Below are positions 28,301 to 43,300 of a stretch of 57,000 nucleotides of DNA, one piece after another (position 1 is the first letter of the stretch; each line of letters starts with the position of its first letter). The position numbers were made by a program, and so were the translations under genes. Under the pieces are notes generated by a model. It was not told the DNA's origin. It saw only the letters and a list, made by a program, of their open reading frames with translations, and searched no databases. Source of the stretch: Glandiceps talaboti (Eukaryota; Hemichordata; Enteropneusta; Spengelidae); assembly GCF_964340395.1 (NCBI RefSeq), contig NC_135560.1, forward strand, positions 9,199,098 through 9,256,097, given 5' to 3'.

Positions 28301-31300
28301 ATGTATGTATGTATGTATGTATGTATGTATGTATGTATGTATGTATGTATGTATGTATGGGAGTATGGCGATTATGTGTGTGTATGTATATGTATGTGCG
28401 TGTATATGTATGTATGTGTGCACATGTATGTATGTATGTATGTATGTATGTATGTATGTATGTATGTATGTATGTATGTATGTGTGTATGTATGTTTGTG
28501 TGTCATGTATGTATGTATGTATGTATGTATGTATGTATTTATGTATGTATATGCATGCATGTCATTGTGTGCATCTATGTGTGTACACTTCCATTTTACT
28601 TATATTTGTAACTTGATATAATACATTTTAAATATCGCTCTGTTCAATTTTCAGACTAGATTTCTGATTTCTGACTGCACGGACAATGTATAATTTTGGA
28701 CAAACATACCCATTACATACTAACAACAGTGAAATTAACATGTTTGACATTACTTATATAGAACTCCATAATATTGGTTTCATTTCATGTTCTGAACATA
28801 CCTATCTCTCTGTTTGATGCAAACAAGGCATATTAAATGATAACAAGTTTAGTATGATCTCGGCGGGAATCTCCAAGCAAAGGAGGCAAACTGTGTTTAT
28901 CTGATTTCTACCTGATAGCTTACACGTTTGTCTGGGAATATGCCCATCTGTTCATGTCATCGAAGCAACAGTATACTGCGTAAATCTATTATGCACGGTT
29001 CAGGTTTCATCACCGCTATGATTTATGCATGCTGCTTCTTGGGCAGTTTTATTCATTTTTGGACAGGCAAGAAAGCTGATCATTCTCATTACGAATTCCC
29101 TTCCTTTTAATGTCCCTTGAGATATAAATATTAACTATTAATATAAGCCCACACATATATAGAGGATAAACATTCATTTTTTCAAACATTCAAATATTAC
29201 AGCACAAGAATTCAAATCCTTTGTCAAAATCCTCGTCCAAATTTCACTTGCCATTTTTTTCATGGCTTTGTCAAGTTCTTGTATAAAGTGCAAAGGCTAC
29301 ATGCATTATTTTTAGAAAAATAATTACAATCGGACCACACAAAAAATGAAAAAAGTACACACGTAATAGTTTCACAAAGGCTTCCAGTGATGCCATTCGT
29401 TGATCATGTGACAGTAAACACAGTTACTGTCTTGTCATTGGTTGATGCAAGTCATGTGACTACTCTACAGCAATTCCTGGTGTTGTCACTGGTTGTATTG
29501 CACCATGTAAAAATCTCTATAATCAAATCAATGATTCCCATCATTTTGATCACCAAGATCACAACTGTGTGATGACATTTAAATTGCCTGTCTAGATGTT
29601 GTTGTTGCTTGTTAAAGTTGTATACACCCATGTGACATCATTTGAATATTGTCAACAGCTTGCTTTAATTTGTAACATTGTGCATAGGGAACATAATAAT
29701 TTAGGGGGTAATAGGATGAAGACAAAGGCTTGGATCCTTGTAGCACAGATCCTTAAAACCTACTGGCTTGTTGTGGGGAGGAGAGGGGAGGGGAGATAAC
29801 AGAATTTTGAGGGTTAACCAATCAGGAGCACATATGAAGAGATGTGCATCAATACTACTACTACTACATGTAAGTTGCGGGGAGGGAGAACATGGGAATT
29901 CAGTGGGGACAATCCATTAGGAGCCATGATGAATAAGGAGAGGGGAAAAAGAGAATTCGAGAATTCAGTAGAGTGGAGGGGGGGGGGGGGGAGGGGGTAT
30001 GAGAATTTAGAAATCAGTGGGGTAACCAATCAGACAGGAACCTTGATGAACATAGGCACCTAATTGTAAGGGGAGGGGGATACAGGGCTCTGGTAGTGGG
30101 AGAAGGAAATATGGGCATTCAGAGGGGTAACCAATCAGTAACCTTGATGAAACAGATGCTCTGTGTTGCAGCCGGAGTTTATTAGCTGATCTGAGGGAGT
30201 CATGAATACAAGCTGTGCCATCATATGTCATTAAACTGTTTTGATATTGCTTATTGACTTCAGCTCTGATAGGCAGCTGGTGCTTGCAGCAAAACAGACC
30301 AATAACTCTATGTTACCTCTACATGCAGGCATACTTGATTGACAGACAGACACACAGCAATCACGATCTCCCCGACTACATGTTACAGTCCACTCATATT
30401 AAATACTTAACCAAATATTTTCAGGGGACAAAATGTCACCTCCTAATCTATTTCTGAACGTTTAGAACCGTACTTTGAGTACCTTTTGCCAATATTACGA
30501 ACAATAAATTCTTATTGGAGTTAATCTAGCCTGAAAGTTTACCTCGTAAAAATTTTCAGAAATTCTATTTTGCCGTTATGATATTCAGTAAAATCATTCA
30601 TGAAAGAGGTCAAGTTACAATAAATTAAAAGAAAAATGCCATAAATTGTTGCGCTAGTAGTGATAGACACATGACACCTCGTGTCCCTGTTTCACAGTGT
30701 CATCTTTTCACAGGAGGACATGTGGATTCTCATCAGCCCTTCCTCATTACATATTTTATCTCCTAGTGTGACCTCGGCAGTTCAAACAAAGTGAAATGGT
30801 TTAACAATAATTGGGTCTCCTCTGATGGGAAAATTGACAAGTTTTTACACGAAACCTGTCTCATTCATGTCATAACAGATCAGCAGTGATGATGAATTTA
30901 CTCTCATCGTTTTTTTTGTTTGGGTTTGTAGAACTTTTATAAGTGAAAGAATACAACCAATTTACTGTCATGAGAATACATGATAAGTTTTGATGTGTAC
31001 AGCTATAAACACTGTTCTAACAATTCTCATTTAATTTGACAGCACTTCATTTTAGACATGTTTAAGAAAATAACTACTTTTTCTTTTTAGTCTGAACACT
31101 TCACAGATACAATAGAAAATCTTACTTTTTATTTACATTTTATTATTTATGGGGAGCGACTAATATAGACGAGGCCATGAAAAATTAAACGGCAACAAAA
31201 AATGAGATATGTAATGTATTGATTGAACCTAAAGATCATGTACATACACATGTAAATGATATTCACCAGCAAAGGCATATATAACCTTCATGTACAGCTA

Positions 31301-34300
31301 AATGTGAAAGAGTATTGGAAGGACTGCTGTATTTTCATTCAGGAAACACATTGGAGGGATATGTAAACATGCCTCACTGAATATACTTCTTTGTTACATG
31401 TATGTTTAAAACCTCCGTATGATACCCTACACTATTCTACAACAGTCTGATTCACAATGTGCATATGTATAACTATGTTTTATATCACAACGGTTTGAAT
31501 TTGTATGACGTTTCAAATTCTGATCATTCAAAATATCAGTACACAGTTCCAGTGAGTTGAACTGCAGATAACATTGACACGACAATAATGTTAACAGGAA
31601 AACATACAAATAAATAATTTATCAAAAGATATGGAGAAAATGCATTTTTTCATCAATGTTACACTTCTGAGATCATATGGCTGAAGAAAATCATTATCAA
31701 TATTGATTTGCATTTATTTTTTATGTGGAATTCAGTCTTGTGACTTGCATTGAACTATCGCGGCAAAGAATTGGAAGAAACTGAAAGGGCTCATTTGTTC
31801 CTGTTTGGCTTGTGATCTCCTAGTAGGATCTGGATTAATGTCAAAGAGCAAACTGACAAGATAACATATCTCCTATCTGTGATCTGAGACTCCACATCCT
31901 AATGATGTCTTCTCCTGTTATCCGATAGACAGCAACTCTGACCACCTAAGGAGATGATCTCCTCCGCAAAGTACATGTAACTGCTTGGAAAGATTGATGG
32001 AAAAAGAAATGTCAATCTACGGAATGGGGGGCTTGAAACATACCCATGAAAGTGAATCCTTGTGTCGCAGGAACACTAACACTACGTCTAATGAGAAAAT
32101 GGCTTGTTAGTTAAGCAGCGGTGAAAACCATCGCTTACCTGACAGGAGCAACTCTACTCTATGTTTACAGAAAAATGCCTTGTTTAATAGTTAGGCAGCC
32201 ATGACAGTGAACACTTACATAAGAGAAGCAACCCTAAATTTACACAAAAATGATTTGTTACAAATGTAGCTACATGTAGGCAGTCACGGAAATGACCACG
32301 CAAGTCCAGAACTGCATGTCGTAGATTCCTTCTCCGTTACAAAAGATACGTGCAGAAGACTCAAATTGCAACTTAGCTTTGGAAAATTATGAAATAATGT
32401 GAATTCATGGTATTGAGACAGAAATCAGTCATCCTCGCATGAAATGTTTTTTATGTCTGAATATAATATCTATTACTCATGTAATAAAATATCCGAGATT
32501 TGCAAGGAATATGAGAAACTCCCTGTAGGACTGTAGGATACTTTTGTGAATTAAAAGTCGTTGGTTATCATGTAAATTAACAAGCTTGTGTACCTGGAGT
32601 TGCAGATTGTATGAAATCCAACATGTAAGTGAATTCATTGCCCAATCAAGTATACCCAGGACAAACGGTATCAGTACTACTTTTATCAAAGCTCATCTCT
32701 AGTCACTACTACAATACTCATGTTATTCGCATAATTCCATAGATTTCCCTCTTTTTTTCTCCATGGTAACGAAGCCGATCAAAACCATGCCAAAATATAA
32801 TTATTTCAGTACATGTCATTGGACCAACTCTTTAATACAACATATCTTAGTCCATTACATCAGTAAACAGTGTGCGGAAAATAATACAATTTGATATCCA
32901 TGAATGGAAATCAATGATGTAAGTACGATGACTGGATCAATACCAATGTTTATGACACATTTCCATATCAAGTGTTGGCCAACATCAATAGATGCTCTAA
33001 AATTCCATGAATTACTCATAATATATACTTCCATGTTACAAATATGTGACAATATTATCATGTTGCCTGAAAAGATCTCACAAACCATACATGTGACTTG
33101 GACCCATCCTATGTTGGCAGCAATTCCTCAACTTAAGGAGTTTCTGCCAACATATGGGGGGGGGGGGGGGGGGGTGTGTGGCTCCTATGGATTTTTCAGA
33201 ATTTTTTTCTGCCTTCATTTACCCAGTAGTTGTTTTCTATTTGAGTATCATACTATATATTAGAATTACAAACATACAAGAAAATTGAAGCATATGATTT
33301 CAACAATACAGCAAAAAAAACAAAAAAAAACAATCACATTGACTTTTGTAAGAGTCTACTCCACACCCCCACCCCCTTTGATATTTGGATTCAAAACAAA
33401 TTTATGGCTATGAACTGTAGGCACCTACCATACACGTGACAAAATGTCACGGTACATATATAAAAGAGATCTCTCAAGTGCTATTTCTGTCTTTATGATT
33501 TGCTTGATTTATCCCACTTTGAGAAATATGGAAGTGTTTAAATCACAGATTATGGGTAATAAACTTACGATTATTGGTAAAGTTAGAATTAAAATATGAC
33601 ACAATTCACAAGAGGTTTGTGAGCACACGTACAAAGGGGTTAAGTACACTGCAAAATTCATCTTTCTATTAAATGTAACTTAGGGATTATGCCTTTATAC
33701 TTGTGGTTGCTTGTATATCCAACATTGATGGTATATCCTCTTAATTTGCTATAACTTTGTATTCTAAGGAGGAGTGGTGGGGTGGGGGTTTATTTGGCTA
33801 CCAATGAGGTATAGGTCTTGGTCCAAGGGGTGGCTAGGTAAGAATAGGTATTGGTCTATTTAAGAAGGACTGGAGCTAGGGTGGGGTGGGTGTTGGGTTT
33901 ATTCAGGAGAAGCTAGGGGTGGGGATAGCTAGGAGTGGGGTGGGGATTGGTCTATTCAGGCATAGCTAGGGGTGGGAGGTTGGTGGTAGCCCAGAGACTT
34001 GGCTAGCTGGCTTGAAAAATCGTTGCTAGAACATACACATGTACTGTCAAGCCAGTATGTCACATTAACCATTGGTAACCAAGTCTTTGGGCTAATTCAT
34101 AGATGACTGGGAAGGGTGGGTGGGCGTGACAAGGGATGGGGGTCTTGGTCTTGGTCTTGGTCTTGGTCTATTAGTGTGTGGCTAAGGGTGGGATTTGTAC
34201 TTTACACATCCCTCAGGGCGCATTGTACATACATGCAAACACAGTTTGGCATAATCTCAATCAACACTCCACCCCTATCAATCACAACAATATAAGTACT

Positions 34301-37300
34301 TCATGCAAATGATCCATGTTCACATACTACCTTTTAATACTCTGGCTGGAAAACACACCTGAGGTTTGTAAAGTAACCTTGACATTATCAAATATTCCAT
34401 AAATATTTGATTTTTTAGTACATTTATGTTTTATTAATTGATTGATGTGGGAAGGTCTGCATGGAAAACAGAGGGTAATATCATCGCCCGGTTCAGTGTC
34501 CTTCCCATGCCACTGAGGGCCACCTTTCACATGTTCCACTTCAAAAACACCCTGTACAATATTGATGGTTTGTGTACTAAGCTGTACAATTGTCTCAAAT
34601 TATAATTCCCAAACTATATTTGGTTGCCATGGTAATAATGATGCCATTATTACATTTTTTAAAAATCTGAATTTTGAGAACTGGAAAAAAAGCAATATTG
34701 AACTGGTATGACATGTATAGATTTTTTGTCTTTGTATACGCAATGTACTGGGATTCATACTGTGCATTTCTTACCGACAAATATCAAGTCTACATTTCCA
34801 AAAATCTCAATGACGTCATCACATCACCATTATAAGAATATCAATGCTCATAAAAAAGTAACTAAGCTAATCAAAGCCGGGAACAAATTACATGCTATTT
34901 CAACATGCCTGTTGTTACTAACTAGAATTGGTGTCTGAGGCAAGTAGCTACCTTAGGGGTGGTTAGTTGTAATAACCTACCTTATGATGAAATTCCAATG
35001 ACTTGACGTCAGAACAACCATCGTTTAACGGTAATTAGTGCTGCTGAGTTCACTTGTGCACTTTTCCGTACATGTATGAATGAATAAATCAACGTGACTT
35101 AGCGTCTGTAACATACAATTACGCTGTATAATCTGCATAAAACTGTTTGCAACAGCAATCTACGGTACTCATAATATAGTCAGTTTGAAAAGGTTTCTGT
35201 CTGGCAATGCAAAAACTCTGCATTTCAAACAGATCTACCTCTTGGGTGGACAAGAAATTGGTACACTACTTAAAGCTTTGCTAATTCTCATCTACTAAAT
35301 GTACTTGCATATATTATGTATAAAATTCATGTGTTTAGCTAACTTAAGTGTTATTATTAATGACTGATTCACTAAACCATGTGAATATGATTTCAAAATG
35401 AATAGAAAATGAATTTTTGACATTTATTAATTACTTTTTCAAAACTGATTTTTTATTTTGACAAGTGTAGACATAAAGGACCTATGTTCAACTACACAGT
35501 GCCAAATTGTATTCTTTTACACTACTTCCATGTTACATATATGCTCTTTTTCACATATCACCACTGGGTCAACTGAAACATCATTTTTAAATACTTTAGC
35601 TGACGTTTCTATAGTGTTGCGTTGTAATTCTACATGTAAACTTGGTGAAGAAGATCTTGTATGGTGAAGGAACTGAAGAGAAACTGTGCAATTCGGACAC
35701 GTACAATACAATACAATACATGTACATGTATGTCACCCGATTCCCCAAGGCCCTTCATTACTTTCATCTCCAGGTTCATTTATCACACATGGAAAGAATC
35801 TCTGCAACCATGCAGATGACAAGATATGATCTCAACTTTACTCTGCTAACTGCAGCAACTAATCTTATAAGTGGATTCTCTATGCAATCATTTTCTTCTT
35901 AGACTACCATAGATATGTCGATCTATTACAGAACAACACCTTACATTTGATAATTGTAAATGAATGAATATAAAAGATAACACCATTCTAAAAATGAAAT
36001 CAATGGCACCTGTACCTGCATATCATACAAAACAGATGACACAGAAATAACCTATGCATTACAGAAATATTGATCTCATATTTTCAAAGAAACAGCTTTT
36101 GCTTTCCACAAAGCCCTTCATACATGGTTTCCTGGCAACCAAAAGAATGTTGCAATTTCCCAAGTAGCATGTTACACCTCATTCATTTCAAGTGCCATCC
36201 ATCATTTCCGTCTTACCTGCAAAGCTCTCACATAACAATACAATGGAAATGTGTTACTGATAAAGTTAAATGATATGACTTTACACAGCATAAATATACT
36301 GACATCAGCATGGGACAAGTATGCATGCAATATACTAAACCTAGATTTTTTTTTTTGCACGAGAAAATTTTGCGATTTTACAGTCTTCAACTTAGTTCCC
36401 AAAGATTCAAATTTCTAAACTTGGTGCAGTGTGTTTAGACATGAGGTGTTTTAGTCACTACACACAGCTAAAACAATGTAGGCTTGGTGTTTCACTCATG
36501 TAACATGACATTTAATACACACCCTCAGACAACTTACAGCTAAAATGATGTAGGCTTGGTGTTTCACTCATGCAACATGACAGTTAATAAACACCCTCAC
36601 ACAACTACTAATGCAAAAGAAACAATTACATAGGTGCCGTGTACTGTGGGGATGCAGAAGTAGTCAAGTTGAAATGTTGATTATCAGTTAGAAAATAAAC
36701 AATTGAACCCATTAAAATCATCAAGTCCACGTGTAATGTTTTCATTAGAAGCCTGTTTTCACTGCACTGTGAAAGAATAGCAATGCTTATCAGTGTTCAA
36801 TGTGATTGGGCAATGGATCCTGCTGTGTTTATTGTGTATTTGTTATTGTTAGTCTAGAGTTGAAATGTGTCTATCTTTGTGTTTATCTACAAAAATGTAA
36901 CGTACATGTACAACCTGAGTGAAACACCAAGCCAACATCATTTTAGCTGTATTTTCATATTTTTTTGTTTTGCAGCAAAATAAGCAAATCTAAGTCTTTT
37001 AATAGTGAAAGTTTCCAGATTTACACTATGTTTAATGTCAGACGTAATTGTTCTTCCTGGGAGTCAATAGTTTTTTGTCATTTTCTTTACATGTCACATA
37101 AATACAGGAGACAGTCTTTCTTTCAATACTTATTTTCTGTTTTCTTTTTATGTCAAATGAATAATGGGGAAGTGTTGATTGCTATGAATAAAGTCTAATT
37201 AGTTCACAATGGGATCAAATTAAAGGAACTAATGATGACGTCTGTACGTTTATATTCTTTTCAGAAATTGTTTCCTGGAAAAAAATTCGCACTATAGATT

Positions 37301-40300
37301 ATATCAATGCTGAAAAATCTTCCAAGTAACTGTACATTTGGTCAATATTATTTTTAAAAATGCAATTTGAGTAATGAATATGGTTTGGAGAAAATAATAT
37401 GAAGGTGAACGATTTGTAATACATGGAAATGAAAAAATTTAAAGTTAGGTTTATGTCTATACTGACCTGGTGAAGCAATTCTTGGTCTCAAACTGAGTCA
37501 GGAGAAGTGGGATGTCCCAAACGTTCTTGACCAAATTATCATCAGCAATGTCAAATTAGAAACCAAACACTCATTTAGAGAGTTATTTCAGCAAACCTTA
37601 TAAGGGGCAAGCATTTATTGAGGAGGTGGCAAAGGGGCATATAATCTCATTGACTTTAAGAGACAAGTGACGGAAAAGTTAGGGTGTATTCGCACGTACA
37701 TCCATGTCATAGGTTAGTGCTGAAGAGATACATCAAACCATCACATCAACACTCCACAGTACCTCACACAGGCCCCCTCTGTCAGAACAATCTCTGTCTA
37801 TACCTAGAAATGAAATGGTGAACAAAAATCGTGCAGTGACAGCACTAACTTAGAACTGTATTAGCCTTCAAATTACACAGTAATACTTGTGAAAACAAGG
37901 AGAATATTGAAACAACACTCACTGCCACCAGTTCACTGACTGTTTCCAGAAAGGTAAACAGTAATCTGCGACCTCCCTCTGCATGGAATGCTCAGGACAA
38001 CGGAAGAAGAGTCAAATTCATCTCAATTATTTAACAAAATTGTCCTCCCATGCTGAGTGTAAGATGAGTAAGATGGAAATGATGTCGGTTCCATGATACT
38101 GACAAAAGTTCATCCAGTTGGTAACTATGTAACTCAACCATTATCACAACTTGTGCTTGTACACTTGATAGGCATGTTATGATAAGACAGAAATTACCAT
38201 TAACTTTATGAACATTATCAATATAATACCATTTACTGCAAATAATATTTATGACTGACACAAGACCAGTAATTACGTTAAAAATAAGATTTCACCACAT
38301 GAAAATTCGGAATGATTTGAAATGCGACTTTTATAACAAACTAGGAGTCTTCTTTATATCAGGCCATGGCTATTACAATATTAAATGGAGATGATTCACT
38401 TGTTTGTAATGTTCTTCCAGTCCTGGAATGTCCTAAAGATGTCAGGAACATGTGTATTACATATTCAATTACTGCTTTATAGCCCATTCTCCTTATGCTC
38501 TGTATCTCCTGATATAATTTAAGCTGTTGCTTGGTCATTAAAAGTGGAAGATGATAAAGACCAAATTTCTGCCACTCACCAGTTAATATCTTTTGACACT
38601 GAACAAACTTTCACACTGGCTAAACGCTTTCTGCTTTACAGAATGCACTCCTCACACCATGAGTCAATTTCTTCTCACATTGAACACACTCTACACACTA
38701 ACTAATGACTTTCTGGCAACACTGAACAAACTTTATGTACTATATTCACTTAGTGGTCAATTTACTCTACATAACATGGGACAAATGCCACACACTCACA
38801 AGTCAGTTTCTTATCACTAAAGAAACTCATCAAACTCAATCATCCTGTCCTAAACACTGAACCAATTCCACTCACTAGTCACTTTCTTCAATCAATGAAC
38901 CAACACTCTACACTCACTAGTTCATTCTTTCAAACAATAAACAAAACTTTCTACACTCACTACTCAATTTCTTGAAATATCAAACAACTCCACAAACTCA
39001 CTGGTCAATTTCTTCCATCATTGAACAAACTCTACACTTATCGCAAGTCATGTTCTGCAAACATTGAACAAACTCCTTACACTCACTAGTCAACTTCTTC
39101 TATCATTGAATGAACTACCTACACTCACTAGTCAATATCTTCCATCATTGAATGAACTGCCTACACCAACCTAGTCAATATCTTTTATTATTGAATGAAC
39201 TGCCTACACCCATCGTCAATATCTTTTTTATCATTGAAGGAACTACCTACACTCACTAGTCAAGTTCTTCTATGACAGAACAAACACCATACTCACTAGT
39301 CAAATTCATCATTCACTAGTCAATTTTTTCTATCATTGAACAAACTCCCCACACTCACTAAATGTGTAGCTACCTTCTTGAAACATTTAAGCCAATCTGG
39401 TGTACATGTACATGTATATATGTTTGTACGTGTTTTACTGTCGTTCTTGGGGTGGAGAAGGGAAATTTTTATTTTTTAAACCCACATTTCTGACACTATG
39501 ATTAATTGATTGAAATGAAACAACCATGTCTATGTTACACTGTATCAGTTCTGGTTGAAAATTCACATACATGCATGTACTTTGCAGAAAATGCATTCTG
39601 GAAACAATTTGTACAATTTTCAATTGCACTACCTCTACATTGTATTTCTATTTGGTGTAATTTACTTTCAAAACATCTTTCAAAGACAACACATCTTTTC
39701 GGTCCTCAATGTATGTTGTATCCTACAGCGTGACAGTCTCCATCACATTTCTTGAGATCTTTTATTTTGTAGAAATCAAAAGTTTTCAAGTATTAAAACG
39801 AGAAAAATCATAACTTTTAATTTTATCTAACTTTTAACTTTATCTACATCATTAGTGCGGCCTGCTCATCACAAGACGTGGCTGTCTTGGATTTTAAAAA
39901 TTAGAAGGTTTAACCAAATTTTTTTGCATATTCATATAAAACTTTATCCATATCATACTGGGTTATTTGATTATTCTCATCAGTTTATGAAGGTCACAAC
40001 AGATAAAAAGGTCCTCATATTTTATTTTTACGAGTTGTGGTTATCAAAGTACTGACTAGTCAACGACTTTAACCTACTGATAAATAATGATTTGATGAGT
40101 GACAGCTCACATGTATGATACTGTATGATTATAACACACATGCAGACACACAGACACATACATACATCATGTATACATGTACGCACACACAATACAACAG
40201 TTGCTCGGGCCTTCAGCCCTCGATATCAGTATGCGATTATAGTAGTGTTGTGCCGGATCCGAGCGCGGTGAAGACTTAAGTTTAGATAAAACGTAGGAAA

Positions 40301-43300
40301 AAGGTGCGAGCGACTGTCGACAGTCTATACACACAGACACGCACACATACGGTATATTTGCGTACACATATGTACATGTAAACATTAATGCATACATAAC
40401 ATATGTTGATTACTATATATCATTATTTCGGTTACTCTTTCATACAGTCATTCATATTATACATTCATGCACTATACATATATACAAATAGAGTGAATCA
40501 CTGTTGTACACACAACAGACATTTGCTTCAAAAAAAACCAAACCTGAAATGTCTTTCTTGTCACCAAATATCCATCCACCATATTGTGGTTCCGATCACG
40601 CTGAAAAATGTCCCTATTTGTGTATGTATCATTTTGAAACAAGCACCGAACCTGTATGCTTTCCAATAATGTGTGAGTCCATTTACAAACACGATACATA
40701 TGTTTGACATTTCTATGAACAAGCCCCCAGGAAAGAGGTTCAATATTCACATTTATGGTTTCATCTTTGCGAAATATACAGGTAGACCATATGATAAAAC
40801 CATAGATCTCGGTGCAGTTTTTGGGTGTTTTTTTTTAATATTGTGATATATATATATACGACCCTAGGTATTCACTCACAAATATGTGAAAATGCAAGAC
40901 TAACAGCTACATGTACTGTCTGGTTGTATGCAATGAACATGTATGAAACAGTGGCACGTATTCCCTGAACACACTGAGCATACCAAATCAAATGTTGTAT
41001 TGAACTGTTTATCCAACTGTTGTAGTGTAGTCTAAAATATTAGCTCGTCAACCACCACATTTCAATTCCCTTATAAACTGATTTCAGAAGTCTGAATTGT
41101 TTATCACATAGTTTCATTATTCGTATTGAAAGATTACAAATTCCTTCATGAAAATGTGACTTAACTTTTTGTCTGATCACGAAAGGTATTCATGTTTTTT
41201 TTCCACAACATGATACCTTTAAACCTGTGATTCAGAGGTTTTGCTGTAGTCACATTTGTCACTAACTTACAAAACATCGCATGCATACAACATGTCATGT
41301 TTACAGTAGCTGGAATTTTCAATTTACAATTCTTTTGTCAACGAACAGTTTTCTATAATTACCTTAGTTTGAAATACAATTCCTAGACTACGGTTGTATA
41401 TTATACAGTAAGTTCAATCACTGATGACTACCATACAAAATGTGAATGACACAAATGGCAACAAAAAACTGAAAAAAGTTATGAAATTTATATAGTCTAA
41501 GCTAGTAAAATGACACTTAAAATTGAAATCATAAATACATCAAAGTTTGACCAGCATCATTGCAAAATTTCAACAAAACAGCAACAAAGGTCAAAAAAGT
41601 TGTGAAATTTATAGAGTTAAAACAACAATAAAATTGGAATCATCACCATATCCAAAGGTTGACCCGTATCATTGCAAAATTTGAACAAACATTGAAAAGT
41701 TCATGAAATTCTGTTTGTATTTAAGTTCACAAGATTACACTGCAATGCAGTGAATTAGCCGGCAGCAAGTGATGCACTTAACTCAGTACATAACACAAAT
41801 TGTGGGTGATCATATTGCATTCTGACCATGTTGTCACTTCCTGACTGGCAGCAAGCTGGTAAATTTGATTGCAAGGATCTTCCACACCATTGTACAACAA
41901 TGATGACCTTACTAAGGACACTATTAAACTATGCAACATGGCTGCTTTAAGTTTAACAGACATATGTAGTCTAGTTCCTGACGACTGTGTTCCGATTTTA
42001 CACTGTGTTATCTTCACACATTACATCTAGTCAATGTCGTTACTCTCGCACAGAATTCTGTGCTCCCCCCCCTACAGTGTTCATATAAACGTGATAACGT
42101 TGTCGCATCCCTACATGATGTACTGGAGATGGAGGTCAGTTTTTAAGTTTTTACATTTTTACTTCACAGCTATATCAAATAAATATTAATGTGCGATGAC
42201 GACAGCCTGTCAGTTTGTGATAGATTATCACTGACATCACTGATATGTGCCGTTTGCGCTTCGCCCAGCATGGGATTTAACCACATTTACACCTAGAGTA
42301 ACGACACTGACTAGACGTAATATGGGGAGATAACGCAGCATAAAATCAGAACACGGTCGTCAGGAACTAGACTAAAATGTACATGTATCCTGCTAAATGT
42401 CATCATTTCATTTTTGTCCTACATTTTGAATTCAAATGCTGTGTTCTTCCTGAACAAGAGCATTACAGATTTGTGATTACCAAGTTTATGATAACACTGC
42501 GTTTTCTCAATGATGAACATAACCATCTAGCCTGAAAAATCCAGACGTTCCTTCCGCGGACCAACAGCTAGACCTTTCACACTAATAACCATCCAAAACT
42601 CTAAATTTGTCTGCACTATTATTCATAGCAGCCATCAAAATATCAAATACTCCCTCCAAATATCAAACCAACAACTGCACATGGTGTTACTGGGGTGTGT
42701 GTGACACCATATATACATCTACCTTCCCACCTCCTTGTGAAACATTTCAAGGGAGAACATGTACCGTATTTACTTTCATGTACCAGGTAAACAGAAATGA
42801 ACAAACAAGACAAAAATAGAACTAAATATTACCTCAACAGTTTTGAAATCTGATTTACATTTTGAAGCACTTGACAAAACAGAAGCAATATGGACTTATG
42901 GAGTGTAAAGTGTAATTCAAACACAGACTAACTAACTAGTACGTACTGCGCATACACTGGCAACATGTCAGCTACCAGCACCTCTACTACATACATTATG
43001 TACTAACTCACTTACACACACAGATTTTATTTGATCACAAATAATTATAACGATCTCCTCAAACACTTGAACAAATACTATGGGTTCAACTAGGGAAACG
43101 AACATACAATTGTACTACAACAAGTGCTATGACAGTTCAATGGTGCATGAAAACAACTCACATTTGATATTACAACACATGTATCAGCAATACCCGGGGC
43201 GTCATTTCAAAACACTCCACATGTTCTATTGCTTAAGTACTAGTAGACAAGTTGTTATCTAACCTGTAGCAAATATTGTTGGTTATCTTAGAACTAAAGA

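Noticed and set aside
27955-28580. CRISPR array
   Set aside because: Repeats are 4-bp tandem units without unique spacers, in a eukaryotic genome.
27933-28621. Three overlapping plus-strand frames of 218-228 residues (Met-Tyr-Val-Cys repeats)
   Set aside because: They are readings of the ATGT array in all three frames, with minus-strand partners; no start context or non-repeat domain.
32130-32160. Minus-strand donor CAG|GTAAGCGAT as an exon end
   Set aside because: The site belongs to a 75-bp degenerate tandem repeat and the upstream exon would be only 16-20 nt.
32904-33263. 119-codon plus-strand frame
   Set aside because: Runs through a G19 tract and has no motif; treated as chance.
42240-42300. 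tRNA or tRNA-derived B box (minus GGTTAAATCCC)
   Set aside because: The key C of the B box is missing, there is no A box at the right distance and no cloverleaf; it is the interior of a foldback element.
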